The notes below the pieces were generated by a model, which did no database searches, had not been told where the DNA came from, and saw only the letters and a program-made list of their open reading frames with translations. A stretch of DNA of 64,000 nt. It comes from Halomonas sp. Bachu 37 (lineage in GTDB: Bacteria; Pseudomonadota; Gammaproteobacteria; Pseudomonadales; Halomonadaceae). A program made the position numbers and the translations under genes. Positions 20,069 through 28,492 of the stretch are shown here, piece by piece (the stretch's first letter is position 1; every line of letters starts with the position of its first letter). The stretch spans positions 496,001 to 560,000 of the forward strand of contig NZ_CP137552.1 of the NCBI RefSeq assembly GCF_039691755.1. The letters run 5' to 3'.

Positions 20069-20818
20069 ATGGATGATCAAGCGCTGTTGCGGTATAGCCG
20101 CCAGATCGTGTTGCCCGAAGTTGATATCGAGGGCCAGGAGCGCTTGCTGGCCGCCCATGCACTGGTCATCGGAGCCGGTGGGCTGGGGTCGCCGGTGGCG
20201 CTCTACCTGGCGGCGGCGGGTGTGGGGCGGTTGACCATTGCCGACGCGGACAGCGTCGAGATATCCAATCTGCAACGCCAGATCGCCCACCGCCAGTTGG
20301 ATCTGGGCGCCAACAAGGCCGATTCCGCTGTCATGGCGGCAAGCGAGTTGAATCCCGATTGCCATGTCACTGCCGTGGCTGAGCGCCTTGAAGGGGAAAG
20401 CCTGAGACATGCCGTGAGCGCGGCCGATGTGGTGCTGGATTGCACCGACCGGTTTTCCAGCCGTTACGCCATCAACGCCGCCTGTCGCGAAGCGGGCAAG
20501 CCGCTGGTGTCGGGAGCGGCGATTCGTTTTTCCGGGCAATTGGCTGTATTCGATCCCCGCCAGCCCCAGGCCCCTTGCTATGCTTGCCTGTATCCACCGG
20601 ATGATGTCGGTGACGAAGCCTTGAGCTGCGCGGAAAGTGGCGTCATCGCGCCGCTGGTCGGGGTGATCGGCTGCTTCCAGGCGCTTGAGGCGCTCAAGTT
20701 GCTCAGCGGAGCGGGACAGGTCCATCAAGGGCTTTCCACTTTTGACGGCTTGCGCGGCCAGTGGCGGCATTTCCAGGTCCCGCGCGATCCCGCTTGCCCG
20801 GTATGCGCCCAGCCATAA
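20069..20818 (+). CDS. moeB: MoeB/ThiF-family adenylyltransferase
   Basis: 249 residues from the ATG at 20069 (MDDQALLRYSRQIVLPEVDIEGQ), with a GTGAGG ribosome site. The ATP-binding glycine loop VIGAGGLGSPVALYLAAAG lies near residues 33-51. The DLGANKADSA motif lies near 80, and DCTDRFSSRYAIN near 126. Two CxxC pairs (CYACLYP and CPVCAQP) form a structural zinc site. MoeB activates the MoaD C-terminus for molybdopterin synthesis; ThiF does the same for ThiS. No moaD or thiS is in the window. The position after hemA-prfA-prmC favours MoeB, as in Pseudomonas. Confidence 0.85.
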   Translation: MDDQALLRYSRQIVLPEVDIEGQERLLAAHALVIGAGGLGSPVALYLAAAGVGRLTIADADSVEISNLQRQIAHRQLDLGANKADSAVMAASELNPDCHVTAVAERLEGESLRHAVSAADVVLDCTDRFSSRYAINAACREAGKPLVSGAAIRFSGQLAVFDPRQPQAPCYACLYPPDDVGDEALSCAESGVIAPLVGVIGCFQALEALKLLSGAGQVHQGLSTFDGLRGQWRHFQVPRDPACPVCAQP

Positions 20819-20896
20819 ACGCCAATAAAATCTCGCGCGCTGAAGCGCCCTACCACCATGAATTATTGGAAACGTGGCGACTAACCCGCAACAAGA

Positions 20897-20917
20897 ACGC
20901 CCGCTGGAAGCGGGCGT
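20897..20917. terminator. Hairpin between convergent moeB and ahpF
   Basis: A perfect 9-bp stem (ACGCCCGCT/AGCGGGCGT) with a 3-base loop lies between the two convergent genes. The minus-strand side is followed by TCTTGTT, so it suits ahpF best, and it may act in both directions. Confidence 0.6.
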
Positions 20918-20951
20918 GGGTCACGGTCTTTATTATACGGCGTTAGTTTTT

Positions 20952-22508
20952 CTAGTTGCGAATCAGGTAATCGAAAGCGCCCAGCGATGCCTTGGCACCT
21001 TCGCCCATGGCGATGATGATCTGCTTGTAGGGCACCGTGGTCACGTCGCCTGCCGCGAACACACCGGGCACCGAGGTCATGCCATGAGCATCGACGATGA
21101 TCTCGCCGCGGGGTGACATCTCGATCGGTGAGCCTTTCAGCCACTCGGTATTGGGCACCAGGCCGATCTGGACGAAGATACCTTCCAGCGCAACACTCTT
21201 GAGCTCATCGGTATTGCGGTCCTTGTAGTTCAAGCCGTTGACGCGACTGCCGTCTCCGGTGACTTCGGTGGTCTGCGCATTGAGAATGATATCGACATTC
21301 GGCAGGCTCTTGAGCTTCTTCTGCAGCACCGCATCGGCGCGCATTTCGCCCATGAACTCGACCAGCGTGACGTGACCGACGATACCGGCCAGGTCGATCG
21401 CCGCTTCGACGCCCGAGTTGCCGCCGCCGATGACCGCCACGCGCTTGCCCTTGAACAGCGGGCCATCGCAGTGCGGGCAGTAGGCAACCCCCTTGTTGCG
21501 GTACTCCTGTTCGCCGGGCACGTTCATCTCGCGCCAGCGGGCACCGGTTGCCAGCACCAGCGTCTTGCTCTTGAGCTTGGCGCCGGATTCGAAGGTGATT
21601 TCGTGCAGGCCGCCTTCGTTTTCCGCGGCCTTGAACGAGGTGGCCATTTGCAGGTTCATCACGTCGACATCGTAATCCTTGACGTGTTCTTCAAGGGCAC
21701 TGACGAGCTTCGGACCTTCGGTGTGGGTTACCGAAATGAAGTTTTCGATACCCATGGTGTCGGAAACCTGGCCGCCAAAGCGCTCCGCGGCGATACCGGT
21801 GTTGATGCCCTTGCGTGCCGAATAAATGGCGGCAGCGGCACCGGCGGGACCACCGCCGATCACTAGAGTATCGAAAGCGGCCTTGTCGTTGAGCTTCTTG
21901 GCGTCGCGGTCGGCGGCACCGGTGTCGACCTTGGCCAGGATCTGCTCGAGGGTCATACGGCCCTGATCGAACGGCTTACCATTGAGGTAGATGCTCGGCA
22001 CCGACATGATTTCACGTGCTTCCACTTCATCCTGAAACAGCGCGCCATCGATGGCGGTATGGCGAATGCTGGGGTTGAGTACCGTCATCAGGTTTAGCGC
22101 CTGGACCACGTCCGGGCAGTTCTGGCACGACAGGGAATAATAGGTCTCGAACTGCAGCTCGCCCTCGAGGGAGCGGATCTGCTCGATTACCTCATCCGAG
22201 ACCTTGGGCGGATGTCCGCCGACCTGCAGCAGAGCCAGTACCAGCGAAGTGAACTCATGCCCCATCGGAATCCCGGCGAATACCAGGCCGGTTTCCTCAC
22301 CCGGACGGTTCAGGGCAAACGATGGGGTGCGCTCATTCTGCCCATCGCTCTTGAATGTGATCTTGTCGCTCAGACTAGCGATGTCTTCCAGCAAACCATG
22401 CAGTTCACGTGACTTGTCGCCATCATCGAGGGACGCAACGATCTCGAATGGCTGAGTCACCTTTTCCAGATAAGTCTTTAGCTGATTCTTCAGGTTAGCG
22501 TCCAGCAT
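20952..22508 (-). CDS. ahpF: Alkyl hydroperoxide reductase subunit F
   Basis: 518 residues, matching E. coli AhpF. The N-terminal tandem thioredoxin-fold domain has the redox pair CQNC in [11 protein letters not shown] (about 128-132). The FAD domain has [17 protein letters not shown] (about 218-234). The second redox pair is in [13 protein letters not shown] (about 343-346), and the NADH domain has [18 protein letters not shown]. It passes electrons from NADH to AhpC. It lies downstream of ahpC with a terminator-like hairpin between them. Confidence 0.96.
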   Translation of the reverse strand: MLDANLKNQLKTYLEKVTQPFEIVASLDDGDKSRELHGLLEDIASLSDKITFKSDGQNERTPSFALNRPGEETGLVFAGIPMGHEFTSLVLALLQVGGHPPKVSDEVIEQIRSLEGELQFETYYSLSCQNCPDVVQALNLMTVLNPSIRHTAIDGALFQDEVEAREIMSVPSIYLNGKPFDQGRMTLEQILAKVDTGAADRDAKKLNDKAAFDTLVIGGGPAGAAAAIYSARKGINTGIAAERFGGQVSDTMGIENFISVTHTEGPKLVSALEEHVKDYDVDVMNLQMATSFKAAENEGGLHEITFESGAKLKSKTLVLATGARWREMNVPGEQEYRNKGVAYCPHCDGPLFKGKRVAVIGGGNSGVEAAIDLAGIVGHVTLVEFMGEMRADAVLQKKLKSLPNVDIILNAQTTEVTGDGSRVNGLNYKDRNTDELKSVALEGIFVQIGLVPNTEWLKGSPIEMSPRGEIIVDAHGMTSVPGVFAAGDVTTVPYKQIIIAMGEGAKASLGAFDYLIRN

Positions 22509-22652
22509 GACGACAGTTTCCTCGTAAACAAGATAAACAACATGTCCTTCCAGGGAGATGAGCCTGACCGGGGGAAAGCCCCAGGTAGCATCGTCGGGAT
22601 CGGCTCCATGGAAAGCGTGACAAATAACGAAACGATAATGGGCGGGAAAAGA

Positions 22653-22678
22653 AACGCCCGAGCAATTGCCCGGGCGTT
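22653..22678 (-). terminator. Terminator or attenuator between ahpC and ahpF
   Basis: On the minus strand the stem AACGCCCGGGC/GCTCGGGCGTT (one mismatch) has a 4-base loop and is followed by TCTTTTCCC. It lies about 100 bp after ahpC and about 145 bp before ahpF, so partial read-through could set a high AhpC to AhpF ratio. Confidence 0.75.
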
Positions 22679-22776
22679 GGGCTGACGTTCCGTCAAGTCA
22701 TCGAACTCATACCGACCTGACGGTTTCCCCCTGAGGGAACCTTGCCCGCCTGGATCCGACGATCCAGTCTTCCAGT

Positions 22777-23340
22777 TTAGATCTTGCCGACCAGATCCAG
22801 TGAAGGCGCGAGGGTCTCTTCGCCTTCCTTCCACTTGGCTGGGCAAACTTCGTTGGGGTTGGCACGCACGTACTGGGCGGCCTTGACCTTGCGCAGCAGT
22901 TCTTCGGCGTTACGGCCGATGTTGCCGGCGTTGATCTCGACGATCTGGATCTTGCCGTCGGGGTCGACCACGAAGGTACCGCGCTCGGCTACACCATCTT
23001 CTTCGATCAGTACTTCAAAGTTGCGCGAAACGACGTGAGTCGGGTCGGCCAGCATCGGGTATTGCAGCTTGCCGATGGTTTCGGAGCTGTCGTGCCATGC
23101 TTTATGGGTGAAGTGTGTATCGGTGGATACACCGTAGATTTCCACACCCAGCTTCTTGAACTCTTCGTAGTTATCTGCCAAGTCGCCCAGCTCCGTCGGG
23201 CAGACGAAGGTGAAATCAGCCGGATAGAAAAAGAAGATGGACCACTGGTTTTTCAGGCTCTCTTCGGTGACGTCGATGAATTCGCCATTGAGGTAAGCGG
23301 TCGCTTTGAACGGCTTGACTTCGGTGTTGATCAAGGACAT
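22777..23340 (-). CDS. ahpC: Alkyl hydroperoxide reductase subunit C (peroxiredoxin)
   Basis: 187 residues, a typical two-cysteine peroxiredoxin. The peroxidatic Cys is in [15 protein letters not shown] (about residue 47) and the resolving Cys in [13 protein letters not shown] (about 166). It reduces H2O2, organic peroxides and peroxynitrite with AhpF. The ribosome site AAGGAG precedes the ATG. An OxyR-type site and a spaced promoter lie upstream. Confidence 0.97.
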   Translation of the reverse strand: MSLINTEVKPFKATAYLNGEFIDVTEESLKNQWSIFFFYPADFTFVCPTELGDLADNYEEFKKLGVEIYGVSTDTHFTHKAWHDSSETIGKLQYPMLADPTHVVSRNFEVLIEEDGVAERGTFVVDPDGKIQIVEINAGNIGRNAEELLRKVKAAQYVRANPNEVCPAKWKEGEETLAPSLDLVGKI

Positions 23341-23404
23341 GAACGATGTCTCCTTGGTGGGTTTGGTCGAATAAATTGGTCAAAACGGCTTTGAAACTGG
23401 CGCC

Positions 23405-23433
23405 ATTCTAGGGTTTGCATTGCCATAGGTAAA
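23405..23433 (-). promoter_or_regulatory. ahpC promoter (-35 TTTACC, -10 TAGAAT)
   Basis: On the minus strand TTTACC (23433-23428) and TAGAAT (23410-23405) are separated by 17 bp and lie 65 bp before the ahpC start. The -35 box directly abuts the OxyR-type site, the expected geometry for class I activation. Confidence 0.65.
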
Positions 23434-23470
23434 ATTGGGAGAAGCCATAAAGTGAATAGCTTTTTGCTAT
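23434..23470 (-). promoter_or_regulatory. OxyR-type binding site upstream of ahpC
   Basis: On the minus strand the pattern is ATAG-7-CTAT-7-ATGG-7-CAAT. The OxyR consensus is four tetrads ATAG/CTAT/ATAG/CTAT with 7-base spacing. The first two match exactly and the last two by three of four bases each. The spacing is exact throughout. Confidence 0.65.
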
Positions 23471-23705
23471 TTCGTATTTCATGGCCTTTTACCCATCACT
23501 TTTTAGCGGCGCAAAGAATGTGGGGACTGAGCGAAGAATTACAAGAAATTTTCGTGCTCGGGTTGCGACACGGGCAGTGGCGCCGCAAAATTCGCACTTC
23601 GCGATGGGGGGGCTCGCTTATGTCGACCATACCATGTGATGCACGCCGGGGCGCCAGCTCCCAATGAAGACTCTAATCCAGAGCCTCGTCAACAGGAGAC
23701 AATCG
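23471..23705. other. Intergenic region between ahpC control site and potF
   Basis: About 235 bp. The potF ribosome site AGGAG lies near 23693. I see no convincing promoter boxes or conserved small gene. An open frame of 71 codons here has no signal peptide, ribosome site or recognisable motif. Confidence 0.4.
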
Positions 23706-24809
23706 ATGAGACAACTGCGCAAACTTTCCTTGGCCGTTGCGGCCACTACCATCGCCGCAGCGGCAACGGCGTCCTACGCCGATGAAGTGCGAGTCTATAA
23801 CTGGTCGGATTATATCGCCCCCGAGACTCTGGAAAAGTTTACCGATCGTACCGGCATCGAAGTCGTCTACGACGTTTTCGACAGTAACGAAGTGCTGGAT
23901 GCCGCCTTGTTGGCCGGTCGCTCCGGCTACGATGTCGTGGTTCCTTCCAACTATTATCTCAGCCGCCAGCTCAAGGCGGAAGTCTATCAGCCTCTCGATC
24001 ACGACCAGCTTCCCAATCTGAAAAATCTTGACCGCCAGCTGCTGGAGGGCCTGGAAAAGGTGGACCCCGGCAGCCGCTATTCGGTGCCGTACATGTGGGG
24101 CACCAACGGGATCGGTTATAATGAGGAACGCGTCGCGGAGATACTCGGTGATGACGCCCCTGTGAACAGCTGGGCGATGCTCTTCGATCCCGAAATCACC
24201 GGTGCGCTCAACGATGCCGGGTGCGGTATCGCGATGCTCGATTCCGGTAGCGAGATGCTCACGCCGGCCATGGCCTACCTGGGGCTGAGCCCGCTCAGCG
24301 ACAGCATCGAAGATCTCGAGGCCGCGGGAGAGTTGATTGCCGCGGTACGTGACGATGTCACCTATTTCCACTCGTCGCGTTATGTGTCGGACCTGGCCAA
24401 TGGTGATATCTGTGTGGCGGCGGGCTATTCGGGTGATGTCTTCCAGGCGGCCGAACGTGCCGAGGAAGCCGGGCGTGATTTTACCATCGGTTACAGCATT
24501 CCCGAAGAGGGTGCCGAGCTGTGGGTCGACATGATGGCGATTCCCGCCGATGCGCCCAACCCCGACAATGCTCATGCGTTCATCAATTTCATTCTCGAGC
24601 CGGAAATTGCCGCAGAAATCACCGAATACGTGATGTACGCCAATCCCAATGCCGCCGCCGATGACTACCTGCCCCAGGATATTGTCGACGATAGGGCGAT
24701 CTACCCCACTGAAAACGTCATGCAGAATCTGTATATCGCGTTGGAAAAGCCCCAGGACGTGGCGCGTGCGCGCACCCGTATCTGGAACCGGGTCAAGTCC
24801 GGTCGTTGA
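23706..24809 (+). CDS. potF: Putrescine-type periplasmic binding protein
   Basis: 367 residues from the ATG at 23706 (MRQLRKLSLAVAA), with AGGAG upstream. The signal peptide is cleaved near SYA-DEV (about residue 27). The PotD/PotF family sequences VYNWSDYIAPETL, VVYDVFDSNEVLDA, YDVVVPSNYYLSRQL and PYMWGTNGIGYN align closely with E. coli PotF, which binds putrescine through the Trp and Asp residues of these stretches. The exact polyamine cannot be read from sequence alone; SpuD- or SpuE-like specificity is possible. It leads the potG-potH-potI importer genes. Confidence 0.9.
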   Translation: MRQLRKLSLAVAATTIAAAATASYADEVRVYNWSDYIAPETLEKFTDRTGIEVVYDVFDSNEVLDAALLAGRSGYDVVVPSNYYLSRQLKAEVYQPLDHDQLPNLKNLDRQLLEGLEKVDPGSRYSVPYMWGTNGIGYNEERVAEILGDDAPVNSWAMLFDPEITGALNDAGCGIAMLDSGSEMLTPAMAYLGLSPLSDSIEDLEAAGELIAAVRDDVTYFHSSRYVSDLANGDICVAAGYSGDVFQAAERAEEAGRDFTIGYSIPEEGAELWVDMMAIPADAPNPDNAHAFINFILEPEIAAEITEYVMYANPNAAADDYLPQDIVDDRAIYPTENVMQNLYIALEKPQDVARARTRIWNRVKSGR

Positions 24810-24969
24810 TTCCACCACTCGTACCGTGAGCGGGCTGACGGTCGGCTCGCGGTATCTGGCATAACCACGCTACTGCCGATGGGCTGTTCCTGATGAACCG
24901 TTCCTGGTCGAGCGCTGGCCGGTGAACGATTCGCTGGTGAACCGTAACCGGTAAACAAAGGAGTGGCGG

Positions 24970-26142
24970 ATGGAAATACAATCCCTGTCTGAGGCTACCT
25001 CATCACCCCAGAAACGCCCGCCGAATACCAATGGCAAGACTCCTCGCTTTGCCGACGATGTGGTACTCGAGGTCAAGCGCCTGACCAAGCGCTATGAAGA
25101 AACCTTGGCGGTGGACAATGTCAGCCTGCAGGTACGTCGCGGTGAGATATTCGCTTTGCTGGGGGGCTCCGGTTCGGGCAAGTCCACCTTGCTGCGCATG
25201 TTGGCGGGTTTCGAGACGCCGAGTGGAGGGCGGATCATGCTGGATGGCAAGAATATTACCGCCATGCCCCCGCACAAGCGTCCGATCAACATGATGTTTC
25301 AATCCTACGCGCTGTTTCCGCACATGAGCGTGGCGCAGAATATCGCCTTCGGCCTGAAGCAGGACAAGCTGGCCAAGGGGGATATCGAGGCGCGGGTGGA
25401 GCAGATGCTCAAGCTGGTGCACATGGAACGTTTCGCCAAGCGCAAGCCGCATCAGCTGTCCGGCGGCCAGCGACAGCGCGTCGCCCTGGCACGCTCCCTG
25501 GCCAAACGGCCCAAGTTGTTATTGCTCGACGAGCCCATGGCCGCGCTGGACAAGAAACTGCGCACCGAAATGCAGCTGGAAGTGGTGGAGATCATCGAGC
25601 AGGTCGGCGTGACGTGCATCATGGTGACCCATGACCAGGAAGAGGCCATGACCATGGCCGACCGGGTGGCGATCATGGCGGATGGCTGGATCGAGCAGGT
25701 GGGGTCGCCCAGCGATATCTACGAAAGCCCGGCCAACCGCATGGTGGCAGAGTTCGTGGGCACGGTGAACCTCTTCGAGGGTGAGCTCGTCGAGGATGCC
25801 TCGGATCATTGCCGGATCGTATCGCCCATGCTTCAGCGACCGATCTACATCGACCGCGGGGTGACCACCCAGGCCGATGAGCGGCGAGTGTGGGCGGCAA
25901 TACGACCGGAAAAGATTCAGTTAACCCGAGTGCAGCCTCCCGGCGAGGTCAATTGGGAGTCCGGTGTGGTGGAGGATATCGCCTATCTGGGTGGATTTTC
26001 GCTGTACTACATACGCACCCCGAGCGGTCAGCTGATCAAGGTCGCCATGGCCAACACCGAGCGTCGGGGTGACCGCCCCACCTGGGAAGAGCCAGTTTTC
26101 GTGCATTGGCCGAATCATAGCGCCATCGTGCTGAATCAATGA
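24970..26142 (+). CDS. potG: Polyamine ABC transporter ATPase
   Basis: 390 residues. Walker A is GGSGSGKSTLLRML (about residue 62), the signature LSGGQRQRVALARSLA (about 160), Walker B LLLLDEPMAALD, and the H-loop [12 protein letters not shown]-terminal TOBE domain (from about 300) is present. The first about 35 residues before VLEVKRLTKRYE are a non-conserved extension. The potH start overlaps its stop (ATGA). It energises uptake with PotH and PotI. Confidence 0.93.
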   Translation: MEIQSLSEATSSPQKRPPNTNGKTPRFADDVVLEVKRLTKRYEETLAVDNVSLQVRRGEIFALLGGSGSGKSTLLRMLAGFETPSGGRIMLDGKNITAMPPHKRPINMMFQSYALFPHMSVAQNIAFGLKQDKLAKGDIEARVEQMLKLVHMERFAKRKPHQLSGGQRQRVALARSLAKRPKLLLLDEPMAALDKKLRTEMQLEVVEIIEQVGVTCIMVTHDQEEAMTMADRVAIMADGWIEQVGSPSDIYESPANRMVAEFVGTVNLFEGELVEDASDHCRIVSPMLQRPIYIDRGVTTQADERRVWAAIRPEKIQLTRVQPPGEVNWESGVVEDIAYLGGFSLYYIRTPSGQLIKVAMANTERRGDRPTWEEPVFVHWPNHSAIVLNQ

Positions 26143-27074
26143 AGCGGGGAGCCACGGGCATGATATTGCAGTCTCGATGGAAAGCGCTGGTACGGCGGTG
26201 GCGACTGGGACGACGTGCCACGGTGGCGCTGCCGCTGGTGTGGTTGACGCTGTTCTTTTTGCTGCCTTTCGCCATCGTGTTGAAGATCAGCCTGGCGGAG
26301 GCCACCATCGCGGTTCCTCCTTACGGCCCGCTGGTGGAGTGGGCCGATTCCAGCCTGCATGTCGCCTTGAACCTGGGCAACTATCTGTTTCTGCTGTCGG
26401 ATTCGCTGTATGTGGCGGCCTACTGGGGCTCGATCAAGATCGCCTTCGTCGCCACCCTTTGCTGTCTACTGCTCGGTTATCCCATGGCCTACGCCATGGC
26501 GCGCGCTCCGGCGCGCTGGCAACTGCTGCTGTTGCTACTGGTCATGCTGCCCTCCTGGACGTCATTCCTGATCCGGGTCTATGCCTGGATGGGCATCCTG
26601 AGCAACAGCGGCTTGCTCAATAACCTAATGCTGGGCCTCGGAATGATCGATTCTCCGCTGCGCATGATGAATACCCGTTTTGCGGTGATCGTGGGGATCG
26701 TCTACGCCTACCTGCCGTTCATGGTTCTGCCGCTTTACGCTCATCTCACGCGGCTGGATAACTCCCTGCTGGAAGCCGCACAGGACCTGGGTGCGCGCAA
26801 GGTGGTTGCCTTTCTCAAGGTAACGCTGCCGTTGTCGATGGGGGGCATCGTGGCGGGGTGCATGCTGGTGTTCATCCCGGCAGTGGGGGAGTTCGTGATA
26901 CCCGAGTTGCTGGGTGGCCCCGATACGCTGATGATCGGCAAGATCCTGTGGGAGGAGTTCTTCCTCAATCGTGATTGGCCGGTTGCCGCCGCCCTGGCCA
27001 TGGTGATGCTGCTGCTACTGCTGGTGCCCATCGTGTGGTTCCACCGCTACCAATCCCGGGAGCTTGCGAAATGA
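26139..27074 (+). CDS. potH: Polyamine ABC transporter permease PotH
   Basis: 311 residues from the ATG overlapping the potG stop; an ATG at 26160 (MILQSRWKAL) is an alternative. About six membrane segments are visible, the first at VALPLVWLTLFFLLPFAIVL. The EAA loop is LLEAAQDLGARKVVAFLKVTLP (split across about residues 216-237), the contact site for PotG. It overlaps potI by ATGA. Confidence 0.93.
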   Translation: MKRGATGMILQSRWKALVRRWRLGRRATVALPLVWLTLFFLLPFAIVLKISLAEATIAVPPYGPLVEWADSSLHVALNLGNYLFLLSDSLYVAAYWGSIKIAFVATLCCLLLGYPMAYAMARAPARWQLLLLLLVMLPSWTSFLIRVYAWMGILSNSGLLNNLMLGLGMIDSPLRMMNTRFAVIVGIVYAYLPFMVLPLYAHLTRLDNSLLEAAQDLGARKVVAFLKVTLPLSMGGIVAGCMLVFIPAVGEFVIPELLGGPDTLMIGKILWEEFFLNRDWPVAAALAMVMLLLLLVPIVWFHRYQSRELAK

Positions 27075-27904
27075 GCCGACACATGCCGAGACGGTCGTCG
27101 TTCACGACCTGGATGCTGGGGTTGGGCCTGCTGTTTCTGTACCTGCCGATGGCCGTGCTGGTGGTCTATTCATTCAATTCCTCGCGGTTGGTAACGGTGT
27201 GGGCGGGGTTTTCCACCCACTGGTACGTTGAGCTGTTTCGCGACCAGCAGATTCTCTCGGCTGTCTGGATGAGCCTGCGGATTGCTTTTTTTGCCGCCAG
27301 CATGGCGGTTTGCCTGGGCACGGTGGCGGCATTCGTGATGACTCGCTTTGGCCACTTTCGCGGCAAGACGGCGCTCTCCAGCATGGTGACGGCGCCGCTG
27401 GTGATGCCTGAGGTGATTACCGGTCTATCACTATTACTGCTGTTCGTGCAGATGGCCGAGCTTATCGGCTGGCCGGCGGATCGCGGCATGGCCACGATCT
27501 GGATAGCCCACACCACGTTCTGCAGCGCTTACGTCGCGGTGGTCGTGGCGGCTCGCCTGCGTGAGATCGACCGCTCCGTCGAGGAGGCTGCGATGGACCT
27601 GGGCTCGCCACCGCTAAAGACCTTCTTCTCCATCACCTTGCCGGTCATCGCGCCGGCGTTGGTGGCGGGCTGGTTGCTGGCCTTCACCTTGTCGCTCGAT
27701 GACCTGGTGATCGCCAGCTTCGTGTCGGGTCCCGGTGCCAATACTCTGCCGATGGTGGTCTTCTCCTCGGTTCGCATGGGCGTCTCGCCCAAGATCAATG
27801 CCTTGGCTACCCTGATCATACTGGTGGTTTCACTGGCTACCCTGCTGGCCTGGCTCCTGATGCGGCGCAACGAGATTAAACGCCGGGCAATGGCCGATGG
27901 GTAA
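27071..27904 (+). CDS. potI: Polyamine ABC transporter permease PotI
   Basis: 277 residues from the ATG at 27071, which overlaps the potH stop. The first membrane segment is WMLGLGLLFLYLPMAVLVVY, followed by about five more. The EAA loop is SVEEAAMDLGSPPLKTFFSIT near residues 170-190. It pairs with PotH to form the translocation pore. It is the last gene of the four-gene importer. Confidence 0.93.
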   Translation: MSRHMPRRSSFTTWMLGLGLLFLYLPMAVLVVYSFNSSRLVTVWAGFSTHWYVELFRDQQILSAVWMSLRIAFFAASMAVCLGTVAAFVMTRFGHFRGKTALSSMVTAPLVMPEVITGLSLLLLFVQMAELIGWPADRGMATIWIAHTTFCSAYVAVVVAARLREIDRSVEEAAMDLGSPPLKTFFSITLPVIAPALVAGWLLAFTLSLDDLVIASFVSGPGANTLPMVVFSSVRMGVSPKINALATLIILVVSLATLLAWLLMRRNEIKRRAMADG

Positions 27905-27995
27905 TCGTGTGGTCAACAACCTACAATTGAATCAGGTAGGATGCCTGGATAACGTTCCAGGATAGAAGACAAGCCCACGATAAAGAGAGAATTCC

Positions 27996-28421
27996 ATGAA
28001 AATACGTTCAGTAATCATTGCCGCCGCCCTGGCGTTTCCCCTGTCCGCCGTGGCTGAAAAACCCAATATCGAGCCGGGGCAGTGGGAGTTCATCAGCGTG
28101 ACCCGGGTGAGCGGCGATACCCCGATTCCCGATCAGACCGAGACCGAGCGCCAGTGCATCACCGCCGAAGAGGTGGATGACGAGACTTTCCAGTTCATCG
28201 AGGAAGAAGAGGGCTGCGAGCTGCTCGATCAGGAGTTCAGCGCGGATGGTGTCGCCTATAGCATGGTATGCCGCGCCGAGGGTGGAGAAGCCACTATTGA
28301 CGGTACCATGAGCTTCCTGGGGGAGCGTGTCGAAGGCAACGTCGATATTCGTACCCAATCACCGATGGGCGAACTGAACATGACGACCAGCATTGAAGGT
28401 GAGCGCATCGGCGAATGTTGA
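27996..28421 (+). CDS. DUF3617 periplasmic protein
   Basis: 141 residues with a signal peptide (MKIRSVIIAAALAFPLSAVA, cleaved before EKPNI). The mature part starts with PGQWEF, the entry motif of DUF3617 proteins, and has three or four cysteines (RQCITAEE, EGCELLD, MVCRAE and the terminal GEC) that may pair. The family has no settled function. A GAGAGAA ribosome site precedes the ATG. It stands alone between potI and the RND genes. Confidence 0.8.
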   Translation: MKIRSVIIAAALAFPLSAVAEKPNIEPGQWEFISVTRVSGDTPIPDQTETERQCITAEEVDDETFQFIEEEEGCELLDQEFSADGVAYSMVCRAEGGEATIDGTMSFLGERVEGNVDIRTQSPMGELNMTTSIEGERIGEC

Positions 28422-28453
28422 GGTAGCGCGTCGATTCGTATCGATACCGTTTT

Positions 28454-28483
28454 GCCGAGGGCCGCTTTGTCGCGTCCCTCGGC
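28454..28483. terminator. Bidirectional terminator between DUF3617 gene and RND gene
   Basis: GCCGAGGG and CCCTCGGC form an 8-bp stem across a 14-base loop, with TTT after it on the plus strand and AAAACGG/T-rich sequence on the other. The two genes are convergent. Confidence 0.55.
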
Positions 28484-28492
28484 GTTTCCAGG

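Noticed and set aside
23452..23667. A 71-codon frame between ahpC and potF
   Set aside because: It covers the OxyR-type site region and has no ribosome site and no recognisable sequence.
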